Shown: positions 8,398-15,889 of the stretch, in pieces
Numbering within the stretch: the stretch's first letter is position 1
Layout: each line of letters opens with the position of its first letter
From: Armatimonadota bacterium
GTDB taxonomy: Bacteria > Armatimonadota > Fimbriimonadia > Fimbriimonadales > Fimbriimonadaceae
Length of the DNA stretch: 64,000 nt
Assembly: GCA_017303935.1 (NCBI GenBank)
Contig: JAFLBD010000001.1
Span: 1-64,000 of the forward strand
Reading direction: 5' to 3'
The notes under the pieces: generated by a model
Told to the model about the DNA's origin: nothing
The model's database searches: none
What the model saw: the letters and a program-made list of their open reading frames with translations, nothing else
Made by a program: the position numbers and the translations under genes

Positions 8398-9845
8398 ACC
8401 CTGGATGCCGTTGCAGTTCCGTTGATATACGCCATGCAGGTGTTGTAGACCTGTTCGCCGACCTGGCGACCGCAATTTCGGCCTTCGAGGTCTCCGGCTC
8501 GGAAGTGGATTCCACCGTACAACCGGCTGCTTCCGGCTTGGTCCGCGGCATCCGAGAACGTGCCCCAAGAGAGCGTCACTGGCGACGCTGGCAACGTCGG
8601 TTCAAAAGCCAACGAGTGCGCCGCCACTGTGACCGAGTGGCCAAAGAAGTCACTTCCCGTGAACCGCTTGAGAATCTCCGCTGCGGCAGCACTGAAAGTA
8701 CTATGTCCGCTGGTGTATTCAGGGAATGGCGGTGTGATGAAGTTCGGCGACTGGTACGGCAGCCACTGTGAGCCATCAACATCGGCAAAACCTACCGTTG
8801 GATTCACATAGCTGCGGATCGTTTGACCAGCATAGTAGTCTCGGATAACTGTAATCGGGCGCGAGGAATTGAAGAAGCGCTTGCAATCCCAGCAGGCAAC
8901 GCCAGCGTCAAACACGGCGTTACCGAGCATGAAGAACATCTTTACGTCTTCGTCGAGCGTGTGTGCGTCCCGAGCCGAAACATATTGGCCGAATACCTGC
9001 CAGTGCCCTGGAGGAAGCACCGAGCGCGGTCCATCTGCCCAATATTCGGCGATCACCTTCTTGGTGTCGTCTAGGCCAGCGGTCAGATCAACGACAGCTT
9101 GTGCCTGATCTCGGTGAGTCGGAGAACCAAAGGTTGGCGGTGGTGGCGGCCGCAGGGCCGAAGGAGAAGTGAGAGCAAACGGCACCACATTGCCCCAGTG
9201 CGGTGCAATGTAAGCGGGTGAGTTGCCATTCGCAAATCGAAGCTGCTGCCATTTGCTCGGGTCGACAACCGTGTCAGGAGTATTGACTGGAACGTACCCA
9301 GTTGTGTCTGCATAGCCTGCCAGCTGATTTGAACCGTCGATGTGCCGGAACGCCAAAAGCTCCGCGGCAACGACATTACCGATTCCTTCTGGCGTGGCAA
9401 TGTTGGTGGTGGTATTCGCTGGGTTATAGCCAAGGTCCGCCATCATCGTATTGAACCGGGCAACCTGGGCGGGATACAGGTCAACCAGAACGCGGTACAC
9501 CGCAAAACTAATCGCTTGTTCCTTATTGACTCTCGTGTGCTCCGCGAGCGGACGTCGCAGGGTGCCACCCAGCCTTGTACCCACAGCGACGGCATCATAG
9601 GCGCTCCAAGCGTCATACGCTGCCGTGGCGACCATTCCAATCGCGCGGGCAGTCATTGGCGGGCCCAGTGTGCCGTTCGAAATCGCATCGAGCAAGGTGG
9701 AAGTCCAACGGTAGGAAACGCTTCGCGTTACCGGGTTGCTGCTCAACGAACTGCCTCCGCAACCGATCATCGTCAGCGCGAACGGCGCAGCCATCATTCG
9801 GAGCGCGTCGCGCCGTGAGTATTTGGAGAAATTACTATTGCTCAT
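8394..9845 (-). CDS. vanadium-dependent haloperoxidase / PAP2-type secreted phosphatase
   Basis: A 483-residue exported protein. The N-terminus carries a twin-arginine-like signal (YSRRDALRMMAAPFAL) ending in a lipobox-like MIGC, so a Tat-exported lipoprotein is possible. The vanadate/phosphate pocket of the haloperoxidase-PAP2 superfamily is intact: a K-x6-RP element (KRFFNSSRP), SGH in PEYTSGHSTFS, and R-x3-H-type residues in YGGIHFRAGDLEG...GRQVG. Length and spacing match bacterial vanadium-haloperoxidase-like proteins rather than short PAP2 phosphatases, but the two activities cannot be separated by sequence alone. The ATG at 9845 is preferred over the upstream TTG because GAGGAAG lies 6 bases before it. 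Confidence 0.88.
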   Translation of the reverse strand: MSNSNFSKYSRRDALRMMAAPFALTMIGCGGSSLSSNPVTRSVSYRWTSTLLDAISNGTLGPPMTARAIGMVATAAYDAWSAYDAVAVGTRLGGTLRRPLAEHTRVNKEQAISFAVYRVLVDLYPAQVARFNTMMADLGYNPANTTTNIATPEGIGNVVAAELLAFRHIDGSNQLAGYADTTGYVPVNTPDTVVDPSKWQQLRFANGNSPAYIAPHWGNVVPFALTSPSALRPPPPPTFGSPTHRDQAQAVVDLTAGLDDTKKVIAEYWADGPRSVLPPGHWQVFGQYVSARDAHTLDEDVKMFFMLGNAVFDAGVACWDCKRFFNSSRPITVIRDYYAGQTIRSYVNPTVGFADVDGSQWLPYQSPNFITPPFPEYTSGHSTFSAAAAEILKRFTGSDFFGHSVTVAAHSLAFEPTLPASPVTLSWGTFSDAADQAGSSRLYGGIHFRAGDLEGRNCGRQVGEQVYNTCMAYINGTATASRV

Positions 9846-9886
9846 ATGGGACTTCCTCAATCAATTGAATTGCAGACGACTGCACC

Positions 9887-9892
9887 AGTGTA
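9887..9892 (-). promoter_or_regulatory. -10 element (TACACT) of the haloperoxidase gene, conventional leader
   Basis: On the minus strand TACACT lies about 41 bases before the ATG at 9845, with a TTTGGA-like -35 seventeen bases further upstream. The resulting leader of about 35 bases contains a good Shine-Dalgarno, unlike the leaderless starts elsewhere in the window. Confidence 0.45.
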
Positions 9893-9917
9893 ACAAGATT
9901 TTCGCAAAATCCAAAAT

Positions 9918-10757
9918 TTATTTGTTTGGCAAGGTGGCTCGGTAGGCGTCAAGCTCAACTTTAGCTTTTTCGCCGACTGCTTTGAGCGAATCCATCCAGC
10001 CGCTCTTGTAAGGACGGAGCGCCTCAACAATTGCCTCGGCGACGGCCAAATTTCTAAACCACTTCTTATCGGCAGGGATCACATGCCAGGCCGAGTCCTT
10101 CGTCGCGGTTTCGTTGATCGCATCCTCATAGGCGGATTGATAGGCGTCCCAATTCTGCCGCTCCTTCCAATCTCCCACACTCAGTTTCCAAGACTTTTCT
10201 GTTTCTTGTTCACGTTCGATCAGCCGCTGTTCTTGCTCATCCTTGCTGATGTGAAGAAAAATCTTGACGATGATGGTCTCGTTATCAGAGAGTTGGTCCT
10301 CGAAGTTGACAATCTTCCCATACCGTGACCGCCATTTGGCTTCTGGAACGAGGTCGTGAACCCGAACCACCAGAACGTCTTCATAGTGCGATCGATTGAA
10401 GATCGTGATCTCTCCTCTGCCTGGCGTGTTTTGGTGGCACCTCCAAAGGAAGTCGTGGGCAAGTTCGTCCGGGGTAGGCACCTTGAAGCTGACAATGTCG
10501 ATGCTTTGAGCGTTCATGTGCTGAAGCAGAAACCGAATCGTGCCGTCTTTTCCGCTCGTATCCATGCCTTGCAACACGATGAGCAAAGGATGCTTCCCAG
10601 CGTAAAAGAGCAAATCCGCAAGCTCGGAAAGTTCTTCGCAAATCGGTTCTAGCTTCGATTCGGCGTCTTCCTTTTCTAATCCTCGCGAATCATTGGGTTC
10701 GATTTTGTCAATTCGAAACGGTTTACTCCCGTCGAAGCGATGCGCAAGAAGACTCAT
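9918..10757 (-). CDS. ppk2: polyphosphate kinase 2 family protein (PPK2)
   Basis: A 279-residue PPK2-family phosphotransferase that moves phosphate between polyphosphate and nucleotides (usually NDP or NMP phosphorylation). The P-loop G-M-D-T-S-G-K-D-G is at residues 64-72 and the lid/Walker B element FNRSHYEDVLVVRVH at 120-134. The early PNDSRGLEKEDAESKL region resembles single-domain class III-like enzymes. I place the start at the ATG at 10757 because TATGAT lies 7 bases upstream; an ATG at 10769 falls inside that promoter core. It is divergent from cca with an 18-base gap. Class and nucleotide preference are inferred only. Confidence 0.9.
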   Translation of the reverse strand: MSLLAHRFDGSKPFRIDKIEPNDSRGLEKEDAESKLEPICEELSELADLLFYAGKHPLLIVLQGMDTSGKDGTIRFLLQHMNAQSIDIVSFKVPTPDELAHDFLWRCHQNTPGRGEITIFNRSHYEDVLVVRVHDLVPEAKWRSRYGKIVNFEDQLSDNETIIVKIFLHISKDEQEQRLIEREQETEKSWKLSVGDWKERQNWDAYQSAYEDAINETATKDSAWHVIPADKKWFRNLAVAEAIVEALRPYKSGWMDSLKAVGEKAKVELDAYRATLPNK

Positions 10758-10763
10758 GGCTGT

Positions 10764-10770
10764 TATCATA
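10764..10770. promoter_or_regulatory. shared palindromic -10 core for divergent ppk2 and cca
   Basis: The heptamer TATCATA gives TATCAT on the plus strand (six bases before the cca ATG at 10776) and TATGAT on the minus strand (seven bases before the ppk2 ATG at 10757). One near-symmetric -10 therefore appears to drive two leaderless transcripts in opposite directions. Confidence 0.55.
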
Positions 10771-10775
10771 CGCCA

Positions 10776-12167
10776 ATGCGCGCCGATTCGAGGGCAATCA
10801 CCAACCTGATTGACAGTGTTCCGGCGCTTACTGCAATCCGGGACTCGCTCACTGATACTTCGTTTGAACGAAAGGTTTTCTTGGTAGGTGGCGCAGTGCG
10901 GGATGCCGTTATGGGCAGGCCTCCAAGTTCCGATTTGGATTTTGTTCACGAAGGTGATGTGGGCGAACTTGTTGAATTTCTTTATCGAAGCCTCAAACTC
11001 ACAAAGACACCAGCCATTTTTGAGCGATTTGGCACGGCGATGCTCACGATTCGAGATGTCCAGTGCGAGTTTGTGAACGCCCGCAAAGAGAGTTATCATC
11101 CCGACTCGCGCAAGCCGGATGTTCGGCAGGGAACTCTGCGTGATGACGCACTGAGGCGAGATTTCACTGTCAACGCGCTGATGGCCGACCTTTGGTCCTC
11201 GGAAGTTGTCGACGTCCTGGAGACGAGCTTGAGCGATCTGGATTCCAAGATTCTGCGTACGCCGCTTGATCCTGGTGTGACGATTAGCGATGACCCTTTG
11301 CGCATGTTACGCGCGGTGCGGTTCAAGCACAAGTTGGGATTTGAACTTGATCGCCAGGTTATCCAGGCAATCAAAGACCATTCCGGCCGAATGGAGATAG
11401 TGAGTCCGGAACGGATTCAATTGGAGCTAGATATGATTCTGCTCGGCCCAAACCGGTCTGTGGCGATGCAGGACCTGATGGATCTTGGGCTCCTCGACGT
11501 CCTCATCCCGGAATTTCGCGACTTAGTCGGCGTTGAGCAAGGACACTTTCATCACAAAGATGTTTGGGGGCACACTCTCGAGGTTTTGGATTACGCTCCA
11601 CTCGGCGATTTGGAATTGGCATGGGCGTGCCTGCTGCACGATATCGCAAAGCCAAAAACAAAGACCATCGAGCCCGATGGGCGAATTCGATTCTTTGGCC
11701 ACGAGTCCGTTGGGGCCGAAATGGCGGGCACCATCCTTAGGAGACTTCGGTATTCGAACGACCAGATTCAGACTGTGAAGCGGCTCGTCCGAAATCACAT
11801 GCGCGTATCGAGAATAGAGGATCTTAAAAAGCCAGGATTGAGGCGAATCCTCCGCGATATGGACGGCGTGCTCGAACCATTCCTAGAACTTCTCGATGCT
11901 GACTCCAAGGCACACCACCCGGACATGCCTAAGCAAGATATTGCCAGGTTGCGCGCAAAGCTAAATTCTGTTAAGAAGGAAACTCCTGTCGAGACCCTCA
12001 AAAGTCCTTTGTCGGGATTTGAAATCATCTCTGAATTTGATCTCCAACCCGGTGAGCGGATCAAGGCGATCAAGGCGCATCTTGAGCAATTGGTGATCGA
12101 CGGCGAACTCAATTCTGACGATAAGCCGGGGGCGATCCTCGCCGCGCGCAAGTTCTTGAATCGTTGA
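10776..12167 (+). CDS. cca: CCA tRNA nucleotidyltransferase / poly(A) polymerase family with HD domain
   Basis: A 463-residue class II nucleotidyltransferase. The head domain holds FLVGGAVRDAVMGRPPSSDLDFV (catalytic DxD), followed by RRDFTVNALM and DDPLRMLRAVRF, the ATP/CTP-selecting neck. A C-terminal HD phosphohydrolase domain follows (HTLEVLDY...LLHDIAKP...). It probably adds or repairs the tRNA 3' CCA end; HD-containing relatives also hydrolyse phosphates. A poly(A) polymerase or A-adding-only specificity cannot be excluded. The ATG at 10776 is chosen over the upstream in-frame codon at 10740 because the ppk2 start lies there and TATCAT sits six bases upstream. Confidence 0.92.
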   Translation: MRADSRAITNLIDSVPALTAIRDSLTDTSFERKVFLVGGAVRDAVMGRPPSSDLDFVHEGDVGELVEFLYRSLKLTKTPAIFERFGTAMLTIRDVQCEFVNARKESYHPDSRKPDVRQGTLRDDALRRDFTVNALMADLWSSEVVDVLETSLSDLDSKILRTPLDPGVTISDDPLRMLRAVRFKHKLGFELDRQVIQAIKDHSGRMEIVSPERIQLELDMILLGPNRSVAMQDLMDLGLLDVLIPEFRDLVGVEQGHFHHKDVWGHTLEVLDYAPLGDLELAWACLLHDIAKPKTKTIEPDGRIRFFGHESVGAEMAGTILRRLRYSNDQIQTVKRLVRNHMRVSRIEDLKKPGLRRILRDMDGVLEPFLELLDADSKAHHPDMPKQDIARLRAKLNSVKKETPVETLKSPLSGFEIISEFDLQPGERIKAIKAHLEQLVIDGELNSDDKPGAILAARKFLNR

Positions 12168-12196
12168 GTCACCAGAATCAGTAAACTTCGATAAGC

Positions 12197-13291
12197 ATGC
12201 AAACGTCGCAAACTCCGAATCTGGCGCAATACGGCAAACTCGTTTGGTATCTCGTACTTGCGATCGTTGTGGGTTCGATTGTGGTGGTGTTGGCCCCGTT
12301 TGCGACAAGCTTGGCATGGGCGACGGTGATGAGCGTGCTGACTTATCCCCTCTATTCCAAGTTGCGAGGAAAATTCGCCGAAACCCCCAGCGCGCTTCTG
12401 ACCATGCTTTCGACGTTCTTGTTAGTCGGCGTGCCAGTGGCTTTGGTTGGACTGCTCGTTTTTGTCCAGTTCAAAGGTGTGATTGACAACTTCGAAAAGA
12501 ACCCTGATGGGTCACGTCAGTCCCTCTCAATTGATCTCGTGGCAAAGGAATTCGATAAGAACATCGCACCCATGGTTCAGAGTATCAGTCCGGGATTTAG
12601 TGCTACGAAGTACGTCCAGGACGATCAAAATCGGCGGAACATCACTGAGAAGATCAGCGGCCCAGTCACTCGTACTGCGACCAATTTGGTTGTGAACACA
12701 GTTCTGGTGGTCATCGCCTTCCTCACGATGTTCTTCATGCTTAAGGATGGTCACAAGTTGCGGGGCCCGTTTGCTGAGCTCATGCCTTTGCCGAAAGAAG
12801 TGACCAACCACATCCTTGACCGCGTGATCAAGACGCTCCATGCGGTGTTTATGGGAGTGATTTTGGTCGCGTTTGTGCAGGGCATTGTTGCCACTGGGCT
12901 CTATGTCGTTGTAGGCGTCGAACCGTGGCTAATGTGGGGCGCTGCCACGATGATTTTGTGTGCGGTTCCACTGTTGGGCGCACCAGTGATTTACGTTCCT
13001 TGGGCGTTGATCTTATTCTCCCAGGGCAAGATCTGGCAAGGCACAACGTTGCTCATCATCGGATTCGGAATCGTCTCCAACATCGACAATTTCCTTCGGC
13101 CAAAATACATCGGCGAGCGGGTGGGCCTCAGCTATTTGCCAATTTTCTATTCGCTTCTCGGCGGAGTTCTGGTGATGGGACCGATCGGATTGTTCGCCGG
13201 GCCAGTGCTGCTCACGGTAGCCTTGGAGTTGGCGCAATACCTTCGGGGTTTACGCCAACAAGCTGCTGACGTGCCTGTTCCGCACGCCTAA
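12197..13291 (+). CDS. AI-2E family transporter (PerM/TqsA-like permease)
   Basis: A 364-residue polytopic inner-membrane protein of the AI-2E family. It has two N-terminal hydrophobic helices, a soluble segment at about residues 95-150, then a helical bundle with the family pattern (FLTMFFMLKDG, then VVGVEPWLMWGAATMILCAVPLLGAP split over two helices, and NFLRPKYIGERVGL near residue 300). Members export signals or act as Na+/H+ antiporters; substrate is unknown here. It begins 29 bases after cca, with TAAACT 9 bases before the ATG, so it may have its own promoter. Its last 42 bases overlap the convergent prmC. Confidence 0.9.
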   Translation: MQTSQTPNLAQYGKLVWYLVLAIVVGSIVVVLAPFATSLAWATVMSVLTYPLYSKLRGKFAETPSALLTMLSTFLLVGVPVALVGLLVFVQFKGVIDNFEKNPDGSRQSLSIDLVAKEFDKNIAPMVQSISPGFSATKYVQDDQNRRNITEKISGPVTRTATNLVVNTVLVVIAFLTMFFMLKDGHKLRGPFAELMPLPKEVTNHILDRVIKTLHAVFMGVILVAFVQGIVATGLYVVVGVEPWLMWGAATMILCAVPLLGAPVIYVPWALILFSQGKIWQGTTLLIIGFGIVSNIDNFLRPKYIGERVGLSYLPIFYSLLGGVLVMGPIGLFAGPVLLTVALELAQYLRGLRQQAADVPVPHA

Positions 13292-14080
13292 GACTCGAAT
13301 CTGCCCGCTGAGATCGCGCCATTCGTGTTGGGTGAAACCGCTGAACAAACTGCTCACAGCGTCGGATTGACCTGCGCCAAGTTCGAGCAACAGCCATCCG
13401 TCAGGTGCCAGACGACCTTCGAATTCAGCGGCAATTTTCTTATAGAAGTCAAGCCCATCTTCACCTGCAAAGAGCGCTTCTGGCGGCTCAAACTCGCCGA
13501 CCTCGGGTTGTAACTCGGCGCCAATCTCTACATAAGGTGGATTCGATACTATCAGGTCGAACCGCTGGTTTCCTAAAGCCACCAGGCCATCCGCCAGTTC
13601 AACCTCGACCTCCGCTCCCAAGTTCTTCGCGTTCGACTGCGATACTTCAATGGCAATGGGTGACAAGTCCGAAAGGGACACATGGGTGGTAGGACGCTCT
13701 AACTTAATCGTGATCCCCAAGCACCCGGATCCGCAACAAAGGTCCCAAACTTTGGCACCAGTAGCGATGAGTTCCAAGGCAGCGGTGATCAGCGTTTCTG
13801 AATCTGGACGAGGAATCAAAACTCCTGGTCGAACCGCGAATGTCCTGCCATAGAACTCCTTTTGGCCAAGGATGTATGCCAGTGGTTCTCGCATACATCT
13901 TCGGCTCAAGAGCAGGTTGAGATTCCCATTATCAATTGTTGCCTCAGGATGAGAAAGAACCCAGGTGCGCTCGACATTCAGCGCGTAAGCCGCCAAAAGC
14001 GATGCCTCAAGGGCTGGGGATTCGATTCCACATGAATCCAATTTCTGACTCGCTGACCGTAACCACTCTCCTAAGTTCAC
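13250..14080 (-). CDS. prmC: peptide chain release factor N5-glutamine methyltransferase
   Basis: A 276-residue SAM-dependent methyltransferase that modifies the GGQ glutamine of release factors. It has the N-terminal helical domain, the SAM-binding WDLCCGSGCLG (near residue 112) and the signature NPPY with flanking VSNPPYVE (near 180). The start is GTG at 14080, overlapping the hflX stop as GTGA, so translation is coupled to hflX. The C-terminal coding bases overlap the AI-2E gene by 42 bp. Confidence 0.95.
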   Translation of the reverse strand: MNLGEWLRSASQKLDSCGIESPALEASLLAAYALNVERTWVLSHPEATIDNGNLNLLLSRRCMREPLAYILGQKEFYGRTFAVRPGVLIPRPDSETLITAALELIATGAKVWDLCCGSGCLGITIKLERPTTHVSLSDLSPIAIEVSQSNAKNLGAEVEVELADGLVALGNQRFDLIVSNPPYVEIGAELQPEVGEFEPPEALFAGEDGLDFYKKIAAEFEGRLAPDGWLLLELGAGQSDAVSSLFSGFTQHEWRDLSGQIRVLGVRNRHVSSLLA

Positions 14081-15345
14081 GGCACCACGTATTTCGCGAG
14101 AATTTGGCGCATTTCTTCCACCAGCTCTGCTTCGATATGGATTCCATCATCTTGGTAGTCGACGTTTAACACGCGTCCAAAACGGTAGCACTCTTCGACA
14201 AGGCTCGCCTTGTCATAGGGAAGAACGGCTTTCACGCGCCCCAGGAACTTCTCGACCATCTGACGGAGGTGTCGGTGGAGGTCTTCCATCCCTTCATGGG
14301 TGATCGCCGAAATTGCGACCGAATTCGGGGTGCGCGCGACCAATTCCCTCAGCATCGCTTTATCCTCGACCCGATCGATTTTGTTGTACACCGTCAACAT
14401 CGGCTTATCCGCAGCATCGAGCACGCCCAGCGTATGCAACACCGCTTCTTCTTGCGTCTCCCATTGCGGGTGGCTCACGTCAATCACGTGCAATATGAAG
14501 TCGGACTGAGCAACTTCTTCCAGCGTCGCGCGAAACGCCGCCACCAAATTCGTCGGCAAATTGCGGATAAATCCGACCGTATCGGTGAGGTACAGGCAGT
14601 ATCCCCCGTGTAATTCTAACTTTCTAGTGGTCGGGTCCAACGTCGCGAATGGCATCGCGTCTGCCAGAACGTCAGTTCCGCTGAGCAGGTTCATCAGCGT
14701 CGATTTCCCAGCGCTGGTGTATCCGGCAATGCTGGCTGATGGGTAAGGGTGCTTCTTGCGAGCGGCGCGTTGCTGCGCACGGTGCTTTTTGACATCCTCG
14801 ATTTCATCCTTCAGCTTTGCGATGCGGTCATTGACCATACGGCGGTCGGACTCCAGTTTGGTTTCACCTGGACCGCGCATTCCAATACCGCCGCGCTGTC
14901 GCTCGAACTTGGTGTAGACAGACATCAAGCGAGGCAGGAGGTAGCTGAGCTGAGCCAGTTCGACCTGTAGATGGCCTTCGCGAGTTCGGGCGCGTCTTGC
15001 AAAGATATCCAGGATCAGCTGCGTCCGGTCGACGACCTTACGCTGTAATGCATCCGAGATATTGCGATTTTGAATACCGGTGAGTTCGCAATCGAAGATC
15101 ACGACGTCAGCGTTTGCATCGAGGACATATGCTTTCAGCTCTTCGAGCTTGCCGCTCCCGATGTAGGCAGCTTTCCACGGTTTGTCGATCCGCTGGCGCA
15201 TCGACCCGATTGGAGTGATGTGCGCCGCTTCACAGAGCCCTTCGAGCTCTTCTTCAACATAAAGATCCTCGTCTGCGATCGAATTGACGTAGACGAGGAA
15301 GGCAGATTCCCGTATCTCCCACGGGTTAGGAACAGTTTGAGACAT
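14077..15345 (-). CDS. hflX: GTPase HflX
   Basis: A 422-residue ribosome-associated GTPase that splits or rescues stalled 70S ribosomes. The HflX N-terminal domain is visible (ADVVIFDCELTGIQNRNI, ERQRGGIGMRGPGETKLE) followed by a linker helix and the G domain with G1 GYTSAGKST, G2/G3 (DTVGFIRNLP) and G4 NKID. The start codon overlaps the upstream gene's stop as TAATG. It is followed directly by prmC, giving a translation-quality pair (ribosome rescue and termination). Confidence 0.95.
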   Translation of the reverse strand: MSQTVPNPWEIRESAFLVYVNSIADEDLYVEEELEGLCEAAHITPIGSMRQRIDKPWKAAYIGSGKLEELKAYVLDANADVVIFDCELTGIQNRNISDALQRKVVDRTQLILDIFARRARTREGHLQVELAQLSYLLPRLMSVYTKFERQRGGIGMRGPGETKLESDRRMVNDRIAKLKDEIEDVKKHRAQQRAARKKHPYPSASIAGYTSAGKSTLMNLLSGTDVLADAMPFATLDPTTRKLELHGGYCLYLTDTVGFIRNLPTNLVAAFRATLEEVAQSDFILHVIDVSHPQWETQEEAVLHTLGVLDAADKPMLTVYNKIDRVEDKAMLRELVARTPNSVAISAITHEGMEDLHRHLRQMVEKFLGRVKAVLPYDKASLVEECYRFGRVLNVDYQDDGIHIEAELVEEMRQILAKYVVP

Positions 15346-15866
15346 TAAAAATTAACGAGAACGAAACGGGCATTAAGGCTCAACCCGCTGAAATCCAGTC
15401 CGTTTCGCTTCGGGAAGAAGTCGTATCGAACGTTTAGATTGATGCGGTTGTTAATGGTCGTTCCGATTTCAGCATTAGCTGAAGTCGTGAAGTACTTGTC
15501 GTCGCCAAGACCCACGCGGTAATCCACATATGCGCCACCGAGTCGAGCGGCGAAATAAGGCACATTTGAAGGGGAATTGCCAAAGGTCTTGTAGAAGCCA
15601 ACACTTGGTGAAATGATGAAAAGTCTGTTTCCGTTGCGTCCGACCGAAATCGCGTTGATATCCCAGTCTAAACCAGAGCCCTTGTATGCCCCCATTGTGC
15701 CAGGAGCGATGCTGATCCGTGTCCAGCTATCACCGAACGTCGAGCGGACATAAGCACTATTGGGATAGAACACGCCGAGGCCCAATTGGAGGCCCAGCCG
15801 AGGTTGTTCTTGTGCAAAAGCACCAGTGGCAAATGCAGCAACGGCGATCAAAGAAGTCAGCTTCAT
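15345..15866 (-). CDS. small exported beta-barrel-like protein of unknown function
   Basis: A 173-residue protein with a clear signal peptide (MKLTSLIAVAAFATGAFA-QE). The mature part is made of alternating hydrophobic/polar strands rich in Gly and aromatic residues, ending in an aromatic residue (FVLVNF), as in small outer-membrane barrels. No family is recognised. A TAAAAT hexamer lies 7 bases before the ATG, so the message is probably leaderless. The stop overlaps the hflX start (TAATG), making it the first gene of a run with hflX and prmC; the functional link is unclear. Confidence 0.75.
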   Translation of the reverse strand: MKLTSLIAVAAFATGAFAQEQPRLGLQLGLGVFYPNSAYVRSTFGDSWTRISIAPGTMGAYKGSGLDWDINAISVGRNGNRLFIISPSVGFYKTFGNSPSNVPYFAARLGGAYVDYRVGLGDDKYFTTSANAEIGTTINNRINLNVRYDFFPKRNGLDFSGLSLNARFVLVNF

Positions 15867-15873
15867 GACGCCG

Positions 15874-15879
15874 ATTTTA
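15874..15879 (-). promoter_or_regulatory. -10 element (TAAAAT), apparently leaderless, for the 15345-15866 gene
   Basis: On the minus strand TAAAAT is followed by seven bases and the ATG at 15866. No Shine-Dalgarno is present in the gap. Confidence 0.5.
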
Positions 15880-15889
15880 CCGAAGAACT

